Shown here piece after piece: positions 12,486-27,548 of a stretch of 64,000 nt of DNA. Each line of letters begins with the position of its first letter. Position 1 is the first letter of the stretch. Location of the stretch: contig NC_071392.1 of the NCBI RefSeq assembly GCF_022682495.2, forward strand, positions 55,701,459-55,765,458, written 5' to 3'. Origin of the DNA: Desmodus rotundus (Eukaryota; Chordata; Mammalia; Chiroptera; Phyllostomidae). The translations under genes and the position numbers were made by a program. The notes under the pieces are model-generated. The model made no database searches. It had not been told where the DNA came from and worked only from the letters and a program-made list of their open reading frames with translations.

Positions 12486-15400
12486 CTGCTAATGTCAGCT
12501 CATACTTTTCCCAACAAACAAGAGAACACATCATGCTGATAAGATCTGCTATAGGCAACTACATTTCAAGAAGGTGTGCAGCTCAGTCCCTCTTGTATAA
12601 AGTGTGTCCATACAGAATATCCTAGTGGAGTAATTATTGGTAGAATGTAAAACCTCACCTAAAGTATCATTCAGAACCAATCAATAAGCTTTTGATAGAA
12701 AAATCCTCCCCAAATAGCAGAAACAGTTACTTGGATGAAGATTTTGATGAAATATTTCAGGGGATACATACAATGAAACATTTCAGGGGTATAAAATGGC
12801 TAAGCAAATTTAAGGAAGTAACTAAGACATTAATTATACTGTACTAGTTATGTCTTATTCAAAATATTGATTTGTTATTCTTCATTCAGGCACATTAGTA
12901 ATGGGAACATTTTAATAATTCAGTAATTACCCAAGTATTTACCACTCCCTAGAAAAATTAACCACAATTATTCTGGAAGGCACTCAATCCACAGGGTTAG
13001 ACTAGACCCTGGGAAAGAGATGGCAAGTATCTTTCTCCTCAAAACCCCACCTGGAAGCAGCCACCCATTATAGGCTGTGCATCCCCACCCCTACCTCCAT
13101 GAATAAAATGGGGGGAGAGCTCTGCACAGAAGTCCAGGCAAGGCCAGCCAATAAGCTGGCACCTAGAAGAAACCTGTTTACCATCCCTATCCTAAGGACT
13201 ATCCAATTCAAATCTTTCACTTGCTTTTACTCAAACTGATAATCAAGGAGGCAAAATATCTTGACCAAGTCCCATCAATCAGACACAGACTGGGGAAGAG
13301 AATGAAGTCTCTGCTTCAGTTAAGTGCATGTCCCAGTTCAGCAAAAATGAATATTAAATAAGCCTTAGAGCTAACATGCAGAAGCCACAAAAACCAACAG
13401 TGTCTCTCTCCTCCCCTTCCCCACTCATCCTGCAAAACACTAATACATAAAACAAAGAGAAATGAAGTCACCTCTTTTGGACCCTCTGTCTGTTTCTCAT
13501 TAGGCCTGCTGCATGTGATGTCTGTTTGGCCTTGGACGTTGGAGATGGCATTTATTTTCAAGGCTGTTTCACAATATGATAAGTGAGAAAATAACATTCT
13601 AAAGGGTCAAACAGTTGCAAGGAGGTCATCCTCAGGGTCAGAGCAGAGATGGGGCTGCCACTCACAATTCCCGTGGTCCTGGGAGGCTTTTACTGGTGAA
13701 CCACACAGCCCTCCAAACCCCCTACTCAGTCTAATCTCCTGAGTGTCTTTATGGGAACAATTTCTGAAGGTACAATTTAGTCAGTTAAGTTTTTTTTTTA
13801 AATTTAACCCTGGAGGCACAATTGTCAAAGGATGACTTTGAAGTTGGTATTTCTCAGTCTACATTTTACATGCAATATTTCCAAATAATTAAAGTAACTA
13901 AATTAACTAGTAACTGCATGTAGAAGAAATAAGATCAAAATCTCCACTCATTTCTTTTACATTTTATGTGAACATAAAACTAATTTTGGACCTGTATCTA
14001 AGATGCCATCACATCTTAAACTCAGTTTTCTCTTAGGTAAGGACATACAATGCAACTTTAGCAAAGGGATCAAAATTAGGTGGAAAACATTTAAAATGCA
14101 AATTTAGGATCATGGTATTAATATGAAAATAATGTGTTCAACACATCCTAACTCCTCCCCATGTTTCTATGGATGCATCAATTCTTCAAGATTACATGTG
14201 CTTTCTTTACATCTAAATCTCTATGATATTAAAAAGAAAGCCCTTCATTTTCATTCTGCCAATGCATAGAATTTGTTTTCAAATGGCAACAAAGGTGATT
14301 ATGACTGTATTCTTTCAATAAAGGAAACTTCAGCATGTGTTTAGAGATCAAAATTTGTACTATCTTAAAGCATTTAAAATTTAAGTAGGTGGTTAATCAC
14401 TGTACAAAAAGGTGAGTTTTGACATCATGCTTAAAAGATACAAGTAGAGGAAGGAGTTCACAGACTGAAACGCCACCCCAGTAAAGGTGGGGCTGATGTA
14501 TCCACACCTCACATTCTCTGCCATCCAGCCCCACTGGCATGAGACAACAGCCCCCACAGTGCACTTGCCAAGGTCATTTTGCTGGGGATGGGGCAGTGAA
14601 TAAACTTGTTTAAAAATAATTGGATCTTTTAAGGACCTTTGGAGAGAATATTATATGTGCTATTTCTTAAGCCAATACAGAGGGTTAAATTGTTGTTGAA
14701 ATAGAGGATAAGAAACTGCAGTGATAAAGCAAACAGGTGGTCATTAGGCATAGTGATTATACAATTTTTATTCTTTCGGATTCCAGCAGCCATGTTTTCA
14801 AGTATAATTAGCCATTTAGCAATGGTAAACCCACAATGAGGTGGACATTCTTCACATTTATTCCCTTTCCTCTGTTTTAAAAAGCCTCTCAAGATACCTG
14901 TGGTATATACACAGTGGCATGAAGAAACAAAGTGTGCTGGTTTCTAAGAACCTGACACTAATGTGTAACTGCATGCTGTGCACATTTCAGATGTATGGTC
15001 ATCCAAGAGCCAAAGACAGAACTGACTTCTAAGACAGCATTAACACAAGAGGGACATGGGAAGGAATGAAAAGCCCTCACACCTGTGTGAGAAGCCAGGC
15101 CAGAAGACAGATTTGAGTTATTTTACCTGATGACAAAACCTGAGTTAAACAAAACAAAAACAGAAACAACACTTTGAGAATTGATATTCTACAAACTTAA
15201 ATTTAACATTTTGATTTTGGTAGTATGTAGTGCACAACAAAAAATCTAATTAATTTAGAAATGAATAAAAATATGGATTTTCAACTTATTTTGAGATGTT
15301 AGAATATGCGTTTTCAGATGTCAAGGGAAGAGAAATTGTCTGCATCTTGACAAATCAATAATTAATGCAGTCTTAATCAAAGTTACTTTAAATTAATTAA

Positions 15401-18400
15401 CTTTTATTCTATGTATCCTTACACTCTTACTACCTTCTATTTTAACCAACACCAAAAAAGGGACAAAGTACAACAAAAACTTTGTTAACAAAAATATACA
15501 TCTATCTTCTTAGCTTCTGGGCATAGAAGTAAATTTATGACAGATTAATACTAGCTTGAGAGTAACTAGGCCCAATTATAATTATCTTGCTGGGAAGAGA
15601 AATTAAACATCCAGAGATAAATACCCCACAGAAAACCGAAAATAAACACACAGTTGGAGAAGGAAAGGGCCTCAAAATAAAGAAGAAGAGAAGGGCAAGG
15701 CAATATTTAGCACATGTGTCTGGACAGTAATGGGACAAGGTAATCTTTTCAAGAGAACATGAAGTACATTACACTGGAAATGAGACTACCTGGTGGGCAG
15801 AGTAAGCCAATTCCTTAATTCTCCTCTTCAACTTTGTGATTTGCTAATGTGAAACACATGTCTCTCTTTTGCACCAAGTTCAAATGACTCTGGAATTCCA
15901 ACCGTGCAGCTCAGCGACTGAACCAGAACAAGGGGAGAACTTGTCAGGATTTAAGAGCTTTCAGCAAAGCCCTTCAATTGCAGCCAGCACCCTATTCCAC
16001 AGAAGGATATCAATTATAGATAGTGACTTGCTTTAGCAGGCAGTCGGGACTGTCAGACACTAGATAGACAACCATGAAGAATCATGAATCTTTCTATTAA
16101 CTGTAAGAGGGGGGAAAAGAATGGGTCATGGCTATAAATAAGGCACAGCATCAGAATGGTTTAACACCTTGCATCTTGGTTGTATGTACCATGAAAATTC
16201 AACTAATTCACAAAATGTCCTCTCTCCAAGGAAAGTCATAAGAACAAAAGCAGTTAATGCTTCCTTCTGTCCCTAAAAGTAGTAGTTTTTGCAAGTAGTG
16301 TCATTTCCATCCACCACCAAAAAATTAGGTAGATTGAAGTACGTACCTATTCATTCAATCAACAACAAATAAAGTACCTATTCTACATAAGGCCACTGCA
16401 AATGCTACCAGATACACACGATTATGAAGGTACTTGTACGTCATGCAAAGTAAAATCTGTTTAAACGTACAAATTTGGAATTTCCACACACACTTCAGAT
16501 AACAAATAAAAATATAGCTAATAAATGATACAAACTAGTATATTTTTGTTGTAAGTTACAATTTAATTCACTTAACTAAGTTTATTTACTAATATAATTT
16601 ACCTCAGAGTAAAATTAATGTCCTACAAGTAATATATTATCTTTCCTTCTAATTCTGACATGAACTTCTTCCAGTTATTTGAAATTTTAAAAGATCTACT
16701 GTAGTCATTCATATTCTTACAATAAAACAGGTAACAGATAAAACTATCAAAACATTGACAATTTAAGCAACCTTATCTTAAAACTACTCAAATCTCTCTA
16801 CTAAAACAACATCACTGCCTATAACCTTTCAACACTGAGATTAAATACAAAAAACTGCACTATTCACTGTTTTTTAAAGGCTTTCACGTTCAGTAGGCAG
16901 CAAAAAGGTTAATTTATTACCACAACCCAAAAATGTTACCTCAAATCTGGCCTCTAATGAACAGCACAATTCCCTTTAAATGTAGACCTCCTACTGATAT
17001 GTAAGCTCCTATTTCATCCCTCATTTGAAAATGGCTGAACCATAATCATAGCACTCCTTGGGAACTACAACAACTTATCCACGGAAAGATACAATGAAGC
17101 TGCATCATTTCTCAGAAAGACATTTTAACAAGCACTGCCAATGTCTCAGTTATGATGGCAGTTGTTACACAAACAATTTTCTCATTTATGTTGTGTACTC
17201 ATTATATCACTCAGGGTATTTTTGGCATTCTCCACTCTTTGGGAGTATTTCTCTACATTAAAATAAAATTTCAAAACTTTTTTTCCACTTTAGTATGACA
17301 ATGTCTGTGGTTTCCATTAAAACAGCAAGAACAAAAGGGCCATTAAATTAAGCTTGGCTTAAAAATAACAGCAAATTAAAGAGAAAAAAAATAAATTAAG
17401 TTAATGGAAAAACCTGAAAATATACCTTAATTTAAACCATCTGATTTTCTAATTTATTGCTGTGCTGAGAAATCTATAATTCTTTCTATACCATTACAAG
17501 GAGACACAATTAAAAAAGAAACAGAGGGGGGAATACCCTGCTTAGGTCATGTTAAATCCTCAAAACATTCTGAATATACCAAATCTCAAACCCAGCAAAT
17601 CATGTATTTAACAGTATAATGTGACTGCAATGTGTGAAACGTATTACACAGGATGAGCCAAGTTTCAGAAGACTCACTTCAAAGGCTCATGCAGCTTATA
17701 AAACATGTGGGATGTGTGAGGAATTTTATAGTTTTAGTGTTTAAATGGAGAAGAATTATCATGAAATATGGATCATCTAAAAATAAAAGTTACTAGAAAA
17801 GAAAAGAGAATGAGTGTGCATATGGGGGATAGAGAGTCACAATAAAAGCTGCTCTTTCAGAATTACCATTATATTAAAAGCTTATGAAACTGTCACACTT
17901 AGCAAATCATCCTTAATGCCTGTCCTTCCGTACTGGAGTGGGTGGGCTACCTCTTTCTTTTTCTTCATCATCTAAATGCCCTTCCATCTTAGTTGCCTGT
18001 GGTCCCATTTTCCAGTGAGGCTTTATTGGCCTGAGAGAAAATGCCAAATAAAATGAAATGCAGGCAAAGGGCACAGGGCTAATCAGGTATGAGTACATGG
18101 GGTGGGGAGTGCTGCATTATATGAAACAATACACATGGGAGTAAGGGGAAAGACTTCAGAACCTGGTATGACAAAGAAGGTGTGGTTCTCAATCTGACCA
18201 CACTGCAGTTTTGAAAAATGGACATCATTAAACACATTTAACAATACATATTGTTTTTTCCATAATTTGTTAGCCCTGCAAGATTTGGCCTCAAGTCAAG
18301 AAATTGTGCTAATGCTTGTCCCAAGATGATAGTATCCACCTATCTCACAGAGTACTAATTGCTGCATAAAACAAAGGGAGATTCCTGAAACTTTTAGAGA

Positions 18401-18817
18401 GGAAGGTAGACAAAAAAAAAAAAAAAAAAGGAATCCCATGACAATTGTTTCTGCTGTTACTCTTGGAAAGGAGACTCAAACTTGGTTAAAAGGTTAATAA
18501 TAATTCATGTCCAGCTTACTATTATCACTCAATAACCATCAAAGCCACTAACTTAAAATAGTGGCTTCTCTGACTTCAGGATCAGAGTCATTACACTCTC
18601 CACTGAAGACTTTATTGAATTTTACACTAAGCTTTAGCTGACTGAACAGGTCAGCACCATGGCTCAAAGGTCTCTTTATTCTCAGAAAGTCATAAAGGCC
18701 TCTCCATTTTGTAACGCTGCGAGCTACAAAACTTGACTCAGCACAGGGTAAGGGAGGCCGATCCCCCAGAAAGGTCACATAGTTGTAAAGCCCAGTTCCA
18801 GAGTCCCTTTCACTTAC

Positions 18818-18958
18818 ATGCACCAGCTGCTCCTGGGTGTCAAACTCCCGCGTGCAACCTTCCCAGTGGCAGTTTGTCTCATAGATGACTTCAGGCTCCT
18901 GCTTGCTTTCATCTTTGTCCCCTTCTTCCTTCACCAAGGTGGTTACTTCTGGCTGTTC
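18818..18958 (-). CDS. GLI3: GLI3 exon 10: linker and start of zinc finger 1
   Basis: This 141-bp internal exon encodes 47 whole codons, from [18 protein letters not shown] to [10 protein letters not shown]. The acceptor reads cctatcag and the donor gtaagt. GLI3 is a C2H2 zinc-finger transcription factor at the end of Hedgehog signalling. It is cut to a repressor without signal and acts as an activator with it. This exon carries a very acidic Lys/Glu-rich linker and then the NCHWEGC signature, which supplies the two cysteines of zinc finger 1. The finger's histidines would come from the next exon, which is outside the window. Both ends are phase 0. The lysine/glutamate pattern and isoleucine in EVIYETNC favour GLI3 over GLI2. 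If upstream exons have human lengths, these are residues 453-499. Confidence 0.95.
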
Positions 18959-20451
18959 CTGATAGGCAGGGGGTAAGGGGAGGGAAGAGAGGAGAAAAAA
19001 ACCAGACATAATAGAAGGAAAGATAAGAAGAGATGTTTTTCTCTTGATGCAATTTTTCCATGAAAATAATAGAGCCCAGATCTATCAAATGGGTTTTGTG
19101 AATGGAAGAAGTCAAACATATGGAATCATTTGTGTGCATTTTTTCATATATATCACACACATCTTCAGAGATTACTAACATGATTTAAGACAGCAGTCCA
19201 AACCATAATGATGATAAGAAGTTGAGGCCAAGCTCTGTCCTTGAACATAAAGGGGAAAAAAAATCCAAATTAATCTAAAATGTTATCCCATAAGAGAAGC
19301 AATTAAACTAGGTCATGTTGTCTTTACCCCCAAAACTGGTCTTTCTCTTTTGGTTAGATTCTTTCAGAATACTAATGTATTTATTCTCATATTTTGGAAT
19401 CCAAGGAAATAATTACTAGTAATTCTAATTCTGTTTTCCTTGTTGTTGGAGTCTGTAAGAAGCACCTTGTGGACTTTATAGGGAAATGTCTTTTTGGTTC
19501 AACTCCTGATGTCCAATGATAAACTCTTTGCCCAAGAACAATGGCATCTAAAGCTTGGAGAGGGTGGTGTCTAGGACAGAGGGTGGTGACTATAGTCTTT
19601 CCTAGTCTTCTCAAGAAACTTTGTAGCAATTTAGATACAATGAATTTCTAGAATTCTGGGAGACAATTAGATGTATAGATTTGAGTTCTAATCTGAGGCT
19701 AGATGACAAAAACTGTATACAAGCATTTAGGTATAGCCAGCAAGGTTGTTGACTAGCAAAATATAGGAGGAAGGATGAATTTCAGAACTCATAACATCCA
19801 TTCATTCCATCTTCAACATTTTCACAAAAAATGGACATTTGGGCTAAAACTGCCTGAGGTGTGGGCTGAAGCAGCCTGGCCAAGCAAGATCCAGATTCTG
19901 TGAATGTCCAAACTCTTGTCCAACCTCTATTTCTGGGAATTAATATTCATTGACCTCTTTCCTGTGTCAGGCACAGGGACCCTAGGAGATGATATTATGA
20001 TAATATACACATCTTTAAACTGAGGCTCAAATGATCTAAGTGGAATTTTTAAACTTGTCCTTTCAGGACTTTAGGTAAAGGGCTGGAACATAAGTGCCTT
20101 AGAATAGGTTAGTTGTGCCTTGATCCCTCCCTGTTCTCCAGGCTCTCCTGGAAAGTAAGAAGTGGCAAAATAAGAATAAAAAAAAACATTAATATAGGGA
20201 ACATCACTAGCTCTGCCCAGCTCAGGTTTAGGGCCAGGAGCTCACAATTCAGGCCCATGATTTAGGCTAAGGACTGAAGCCTGGTCACATCAATAGTCAG
20301 TAACAAATAAATCTAACCCCTTACTCTATGAACCACAGTTTATATCCCACACACCTTCCTGCATTTTTGTGTTTACTTCTGAGTTAGAGAAACAAATTGA
20401 GTCAAGTTCTGTAACTGGACTTCTGTCATGTGCAGAGCCCAGGTGCCTCAC
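18959..20451 (-). other. GLI3: GLI3 intron 9
   Basis: This is a 1,493-bp intron with GT donor (gtgagg) after exon 9 and AG acceptor (cctatcag) before exon 10. Apart from a probable MIR remnant at about 19925-20080, I recognise nothing in it. The reading frames within it look random. Confidence 0.9.
19925..20080 (+). repeat. MIR SINE remnant
   Basis: A MIR-like core ('ctgtgtcaggcacagggacc', 'tctttaaactgaggctcaaa') is present. It is diverged. Confidence 0.45.
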
Positions 20452-20565
20452 CTGCTGACCCCGTAGTCCCGGGCTGGGGAGGTCCTCATCAGGTTTGATC
20501 TTAGATCGTTTGTTGTGCATCAGGTCACCAGTACTGCTCACTGCAGACTCACTTGTGGGCTTGTT
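20452..20565 (-). CDS. GLI3: GLI3 exon 9
   Basis: This 114-bp internal exon encodes 38 whole codons, from [14 protein letters not shown] to PSPGLRGQQ. The acceptor is gactgacag and the donor gtgagg. It lies between the proline-rich repressor region and zinc finger 1. It contains a basic KRSKIK cluster followed by acidic residues and a Ser-Pro pair, which looks like a flexible regulatory linker; I do not assign it a catalytic or DNA-binding role. Both ends are phase 0, so skipping it would keep the frame. Under human numbering it is residues 415-452. Length and sequence agree with GLI3 in other mammals as I remember them. A Ves SINE begins 284 bp upstream of its acceptor. Confidence 0.95.
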
Positions 20566-22664
<2,099 letters not shown>

Positions 22665-23567
22665 TTACATGGAAAAAAAGAGAGTAGTGCGGCTCCCCAT
22701 GTTTGTACCTTTATACCTAGTTTTTCCAGCCTAATTCATATCAGGTCTGTTTAAATTAAAAGGTAAAAACAATGATTGACAAATATCCTGAGAACTTCCA
22801 AGAGAAAGATGACAAGAAATGCATGCGAACACATATGTAGACCTAAAATAAGATTCAGCAAAATGAAACAAAATGCATTGGCTCAGTAACAACTATTTAT
22901 TGCAACAACAAACTTTATACAAGAAAAAAAAAAGAAAATGGGTGACTACAAGCTTTATAGTACTTCTATTGGCTCTCAATCCCATATGTTCCTGTGCATG
23001 GAGCAATTCCTTTAATCTTGGCTTACACTGTGCACTTTCATATGTCTCCAGATCTTATTACAAGAGGAAAGAAAATCAATTGGTTAAATGTGTTTTGAAC
23101 ACCATGCTTGTCATATCACTCATTTGTTTGTAAAGATGGAAAGCCTGGTTCATCCAGAATGCCACCTAAAGAATTTCCATCAGTACCGTCTGGTTACAGA
23201 AGCTGATGGATTAACCTCTCCTGGGTGAAATCGGTGATCAATGGACTTTGATGGAGGAATATTTCAATAGGAGAGTACAGGTTCCTCTTCCAGTTAAACA
23301 GCCCTAAATGTCTATTAACGACCATTATACATGCTAATTACTACCACTACTTCATTATGCCAAAGGATTTCCCAGGCTACAGTAAGTTCAGAAACTGCAT
23401 TATCACTAAAGATATCTCAACTAGTAGGCAGTGCCAAATTATCCTTTGTGCCAGCAGGGTTTAGGAATCAAATCCTCTTAAAAGAATGAAGTGCCCTTGA
23501 GGAATCTGCCAATGCTTAAAAATGCATGAAAACTATAAATGCATTCATGAAAAATTTTCTTAAAGAA

Positions 23568-23612
23568 TATATATATACATACATACATATTACATACATA
23601 TACATATATATT
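23568..23612 (+). repeat. (TATA/CATA)n simple repeat
   Basis: Alternating tata and cata units ('atatatatacatacatacat') run up to a T-run. Confidence 0.9.
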
Positions 23613-25429
23613 TTTTTCCTTCATCCTGATGTGTAATACACAGAAAGAATCAGGACTTTTTCTAATGTCAAAGATAGAATTCATGCAAATTTACAATCTG
23701 GTGGGTTAATTACTATTGCTGTTAAGCATATTAACTGAAAATATAATAATTACAGTAACAAAATTCATACCATTTCAACAACTTTAAGTAATAATTCTGA
23801 ATATATAGTCTGTTCATTAATGTGACTCCACATTTTGCCTATTTGACTACAATACATAAAAGGCAACTTAAATGGGATTACATTACTATTATTTCTACAG
23901 AGAACCTCACATTACAATAGTTTGCCCATTTAAAACTGATTATCATTAAGAATACCCTAGGAGAATTTCACTAGGCTTGGGAGTAACTCTCCTTTCATTC
24001 CATATTGTATTTCCTTAAAGGAAAGCAGAGACATGGTGAAAACAGTCATTGTTCAAAGTTAGGGAGAAATCAGTATAATATTCTGTTTCCGCAGCACTGT
24101 AGTTTCTGCTAGTGTTTCCAAAAGCAACCATGAATGATTACAGCGAGACTTAGCGAAGGTAGCTGTGTGGATGATTGATAGGGCGTTAATCAAAAGATGC
24201 ATATCTGCCTCAGAATTTGTTCACAGCTTTCTTCTAATAGCTGATTTCATGTTCACTGAGCTCTATGCCAGTTTGTCCAATTTATTTTTCAGTGTACAAG
24301 CCATTCATCAAAAAACACAATGATTTAACATCCTCCCCTTTTGCTTTTGGTGAATGGGTATTACTAAGTATAACTACCTTACTCTATTCATTAAGAAAAC
24401 AAAAAACAAAAGATACCTCTACACATACATTTACAATGTGACACAGACTTTGCAGGAACCTCCATAAACCTCTCCAGAGTTCCCTGACCCCACATGATCC
24501 GGGCTTGGGAGGGGGACCCCTGTGGTCACTTACATTCTAACTCTAGAAGGCAGAATATTTGGGGGCTCAAAAAATCAGGACCTAATTAAGAATCAAGACC
24601 ATTTAAAAACACATTTCACAAAACAGAAAATGCCCTCAATTTCATATATTACTAATTTGAAAACATTAGTAGCTGGACAGGGTAAGTACAATTTTACTTT
24701 TAAAATGATGTAAGATAAGAGAGAAGACAAAAGCCAGGCCCAGCATTCCTACTGCAGTCCCATTCTGAGGTGCATTCTTTCCGACTCCAGAAAACACCGA
24801 AAGGGGCTGGAAAATCTTATAGCACATTTGAGTAACATCCCCTTTCTGGGCTGCTTTTTGGCCGGTAAAACCAGGCAACAGGAATAAACATTCTCCAAAA
24901 CCCATGTGGTCTAATTCCAAAGGATAGAGAACATACAGAAGGAACAAGTGATTTTCAGCTGTCACTGCTTCTTTATAAGAAGCCAGCAACAGTAACTCTC
25001 TCCTCTGTAAGGCACATATGGAGGCCTGGGCTCAACCAAGAAGCGCTGGTGCTGCTGCTGGCTCCTAAAGGTGCTTCAGATTACGAAGACTATTTAGAAT
25101 GTGATGAGAGAAGAGACATTCTTGACTTTGTCACAGCATTGGTGCATGGATTTGACAACCAAGTCTCCTCTTGCTCTCTGAGCAACCTATGAAGTTCTTG
25201 ACCAAGTTTTATAAGGAAAGAGCAGAGGATGGGCAATGACTGGGCACTGCCTAAGGATGTCCCCCATCTCAGGTGCATGAAAAGAACCTCAATAGGACCT
25301 CTTGCCAGTGGGGTGCCAGGGGATCTGAGCCAGCACCTCCTGCTCTGTGACCCTAACTGGTGGTGAGCTGTCATCAGAAGCTCTGCCTTGTGAGTCTTTG
25401 CACACCAGTACTTGCTGTGTCCTCCCAAA

Positions 25430-25765
25430 ACCCAGCATGGCTGCTTCCTTTTTATTACTGAGGTCATAGCTTAAATGTCACCTCCTCATAAAGAGAAGCC
25501 AGCTGAGACTGATGTCCTCACCCCCATCAAAATGAGCCCCTTTGCAGCACCTTGCCCAATCATTTTCTATTGTTTTACAATTTTATTCTCACCACAGCAC
25601 ATGGGACTGTCTGAACTAATATTCTCTCTCACCGTCTAGACTGTTGTATGGTCTAGGTGAACTGGGCCCTGGTCTGTCCTACTCCCTCCTGACGCCTCGT
25701 GCCTGGAACACTGCCTGGCATGTGGCAAGCACCCAATTTTGAGACAATGAGTTACTGAGTCACTT
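25430..25765 (+). repeat. L2 LINE 3' end remnant
   Basis: L2 landmarks are in order: 'cttaaatgtcacctcctcat', 'caatcattttctattg', then 'ggaacactgcctggcatgtg' and 'gcaagcaccc'. It is moderately well preserved for an L2. Confidence 0.8.
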
Positions 25766-25771
25766 CCACAA

Positions 25772-26179
25772 TGTATTAATATCTCATTGCTGCTGAAACA
25801 AATTACCTCAACTTAGTGGCTTAAAACAACACATGCTCATTATCTCATAGCTCTGGTGGTCAGTCTCAAACAGGTGTACAAGGCTGTGTTTCTCTGGAGT
25901 CTCTAGGCACCATGCCTCTTTCAGCTTCTACAGGCTGCTGACATCCTAGGCTCCTGGCCCCCTTCTCCTTTCACTCTCACCTCCCATCTCCCACCTCACT
26001 ATTATAAGGACCCTAGTGGTTTCATTAGGGCCACCTGAATAATCCAGGATAACCTCTTCATCTCAAAATCCCTAACTTAATCAAAGCCACAAAATTTCTT
26101 TTGCCACATAAGGCAACATGTTCATGGGTTCCACGGATTAGGACATAGACATTTTTGGAAGCCATTATTGTCAACCACA
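25772..26179 (-). mobile_element. MLT1 solitary LTR (ERVL-MaLR)
   Basis: Read on the minus strand it starts TGTGGTTGACAATAATGGCT at 26179. It continues through the typical 'ctaatccgtggaacccatga' and 'gattaagttagggattttga' blocks and ends with 'ttaagccactaagttgaggt' and 'taataca' near 25772. That is the MLT1 consensus order and nearly full length (408 bp). No internal retroviral sequence or clear target duplication remains. It is sense to GLI3 and ancient. Confidence 0.85.
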
Positions 26180-27548
26180 CTCAGAATAGTTTTAAAGAAA
26201 AACTTGTTTTCCTCTGTAAACTACAATTTGATATGTCTGTAAAACAGTATTACACAAACAAAACTAGTGTCTACATTCACATCTTTCTATAAACTTCAGC
26301 AGCTGACAAAAGATTGTGCTGATTACAGAGGTCAGAATTTTTAAAAAGTAAGTTGTACCTTTAGAAGCCTTAAAAAATCTTCCTAAATGGTTCATGTATT
26401 TATTCCATAATTTCCTAGAAATAAAAAGTATCGATACTGTTGAAAATTTTTACAAATCTCTCCTGTCGCCTCTAAAAAAGGATCGAGTCTAATCTAAAGC
26501 TTGGTCTACCTGAACTTTATTATTACCCCAAGCCTTTACATTTCTGCTCACTGTATTTTTTCTTATGGATCACTTAAATAAGAGGTTAATTTTCTATTCT
26601 GATTTCTAAATTCTCTTCACTCAACATTCTTTAAGTACAATTGAAAAGTATTTTTATAGCTTTCTCTTCTTTTCTACATGACTACATGAAAAATAGGATA
26701 TTTAAAAAAAATACCAGTGTTTATAACAATGTGATTTAAAACTGTTAATCTATATTTAGTTAGTAAGATCTCTAGAAAGTAAGTATCAGGTGGCCCAGGT
26801 CTTCCTAAGCAATGAGCTAACATGGTCACAGGCCTCCTGAGATAACAATCCAAAAGTAAGTTTTACGGAGAAAAAGAAAAAGAGGTAGCAAAATCATAAA
26901 AGTCTGAGGAAAAGTCTGAGTCAACAGTCCAGAGTGTGGAGTTAATAGTAATTATGCCAATATGCAAATATATGTTCCCAGTGTCCTACTCCAGACAGTG
27001 TGCAGCAGTATCTGGAGGAGCTTCTAAAGACTAGTGTTCTTTGTGAAATATTTTTCAAAAACACTCTTCCAGGACAACATTTATAAAGCCTGAATGAATT
27101 AATTCAAACATTATTTTACCCTTTATTTTACTAAAGACTGAAAAGGAAAAAAAATGTGAATTTTATATCTCTAGCTATAATTTGTCCTGGTGGTATCCTC
27201 ACACCAAAAATCACTTGTATCCATCAGGATAGATTTATGGTTACTGATTTTTGTTTGATAAAATACCTTAAAGGGGCATTCCACTGTCTGCAGTGACACA
27301 GGGACAGAGTTCTGAGCACATCTAAGTAAAGATAATTACTCACAGTCACTTCCACCTTTAAATTCAGCTCAGAGCTAAGTTAAAAATGATCAAAACACTG
27401 TTGTCTGAGTGGGAACCAATTCTTCTATTTCCAAAGATTTAAAATTCAAATTCCCAAAGTCTGAATCTTTAAGAAAGTTTTGATGGTGTTTTTGTGTTTG
27501 TTTCTTTAGTAAAAATAAGGACTGTGTTTTATTCTCCTGGTCTTTTTT

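Larger units (their letters stand above)
1..18817 (-). other. GLI3: GLI3 intron 10 (3' part missing from window)
   Basis: This stretch follows the exon at 18818-18958 in gene order and contains no further GLI3 coding sequence. The next exon (zinc finger 1 onward) is beyond position 1. I see no recognisable repeat in 1-4580, most of 6930-9590, or 12500-18810. The repeats that I can name are listed separately: L1 fragments at 4585-6925, MIR, MER5A with an LTR-like insert, and L2. A weak L2-like resemblance lies somewhere in 8560-9250 but is too diverged to place. The 12.5-18.8 kb part is AT-rich and repeat-poor, as is typical of introns of developmental regulators that carry conserved non-coding elements. 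Confidence 0.85.
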
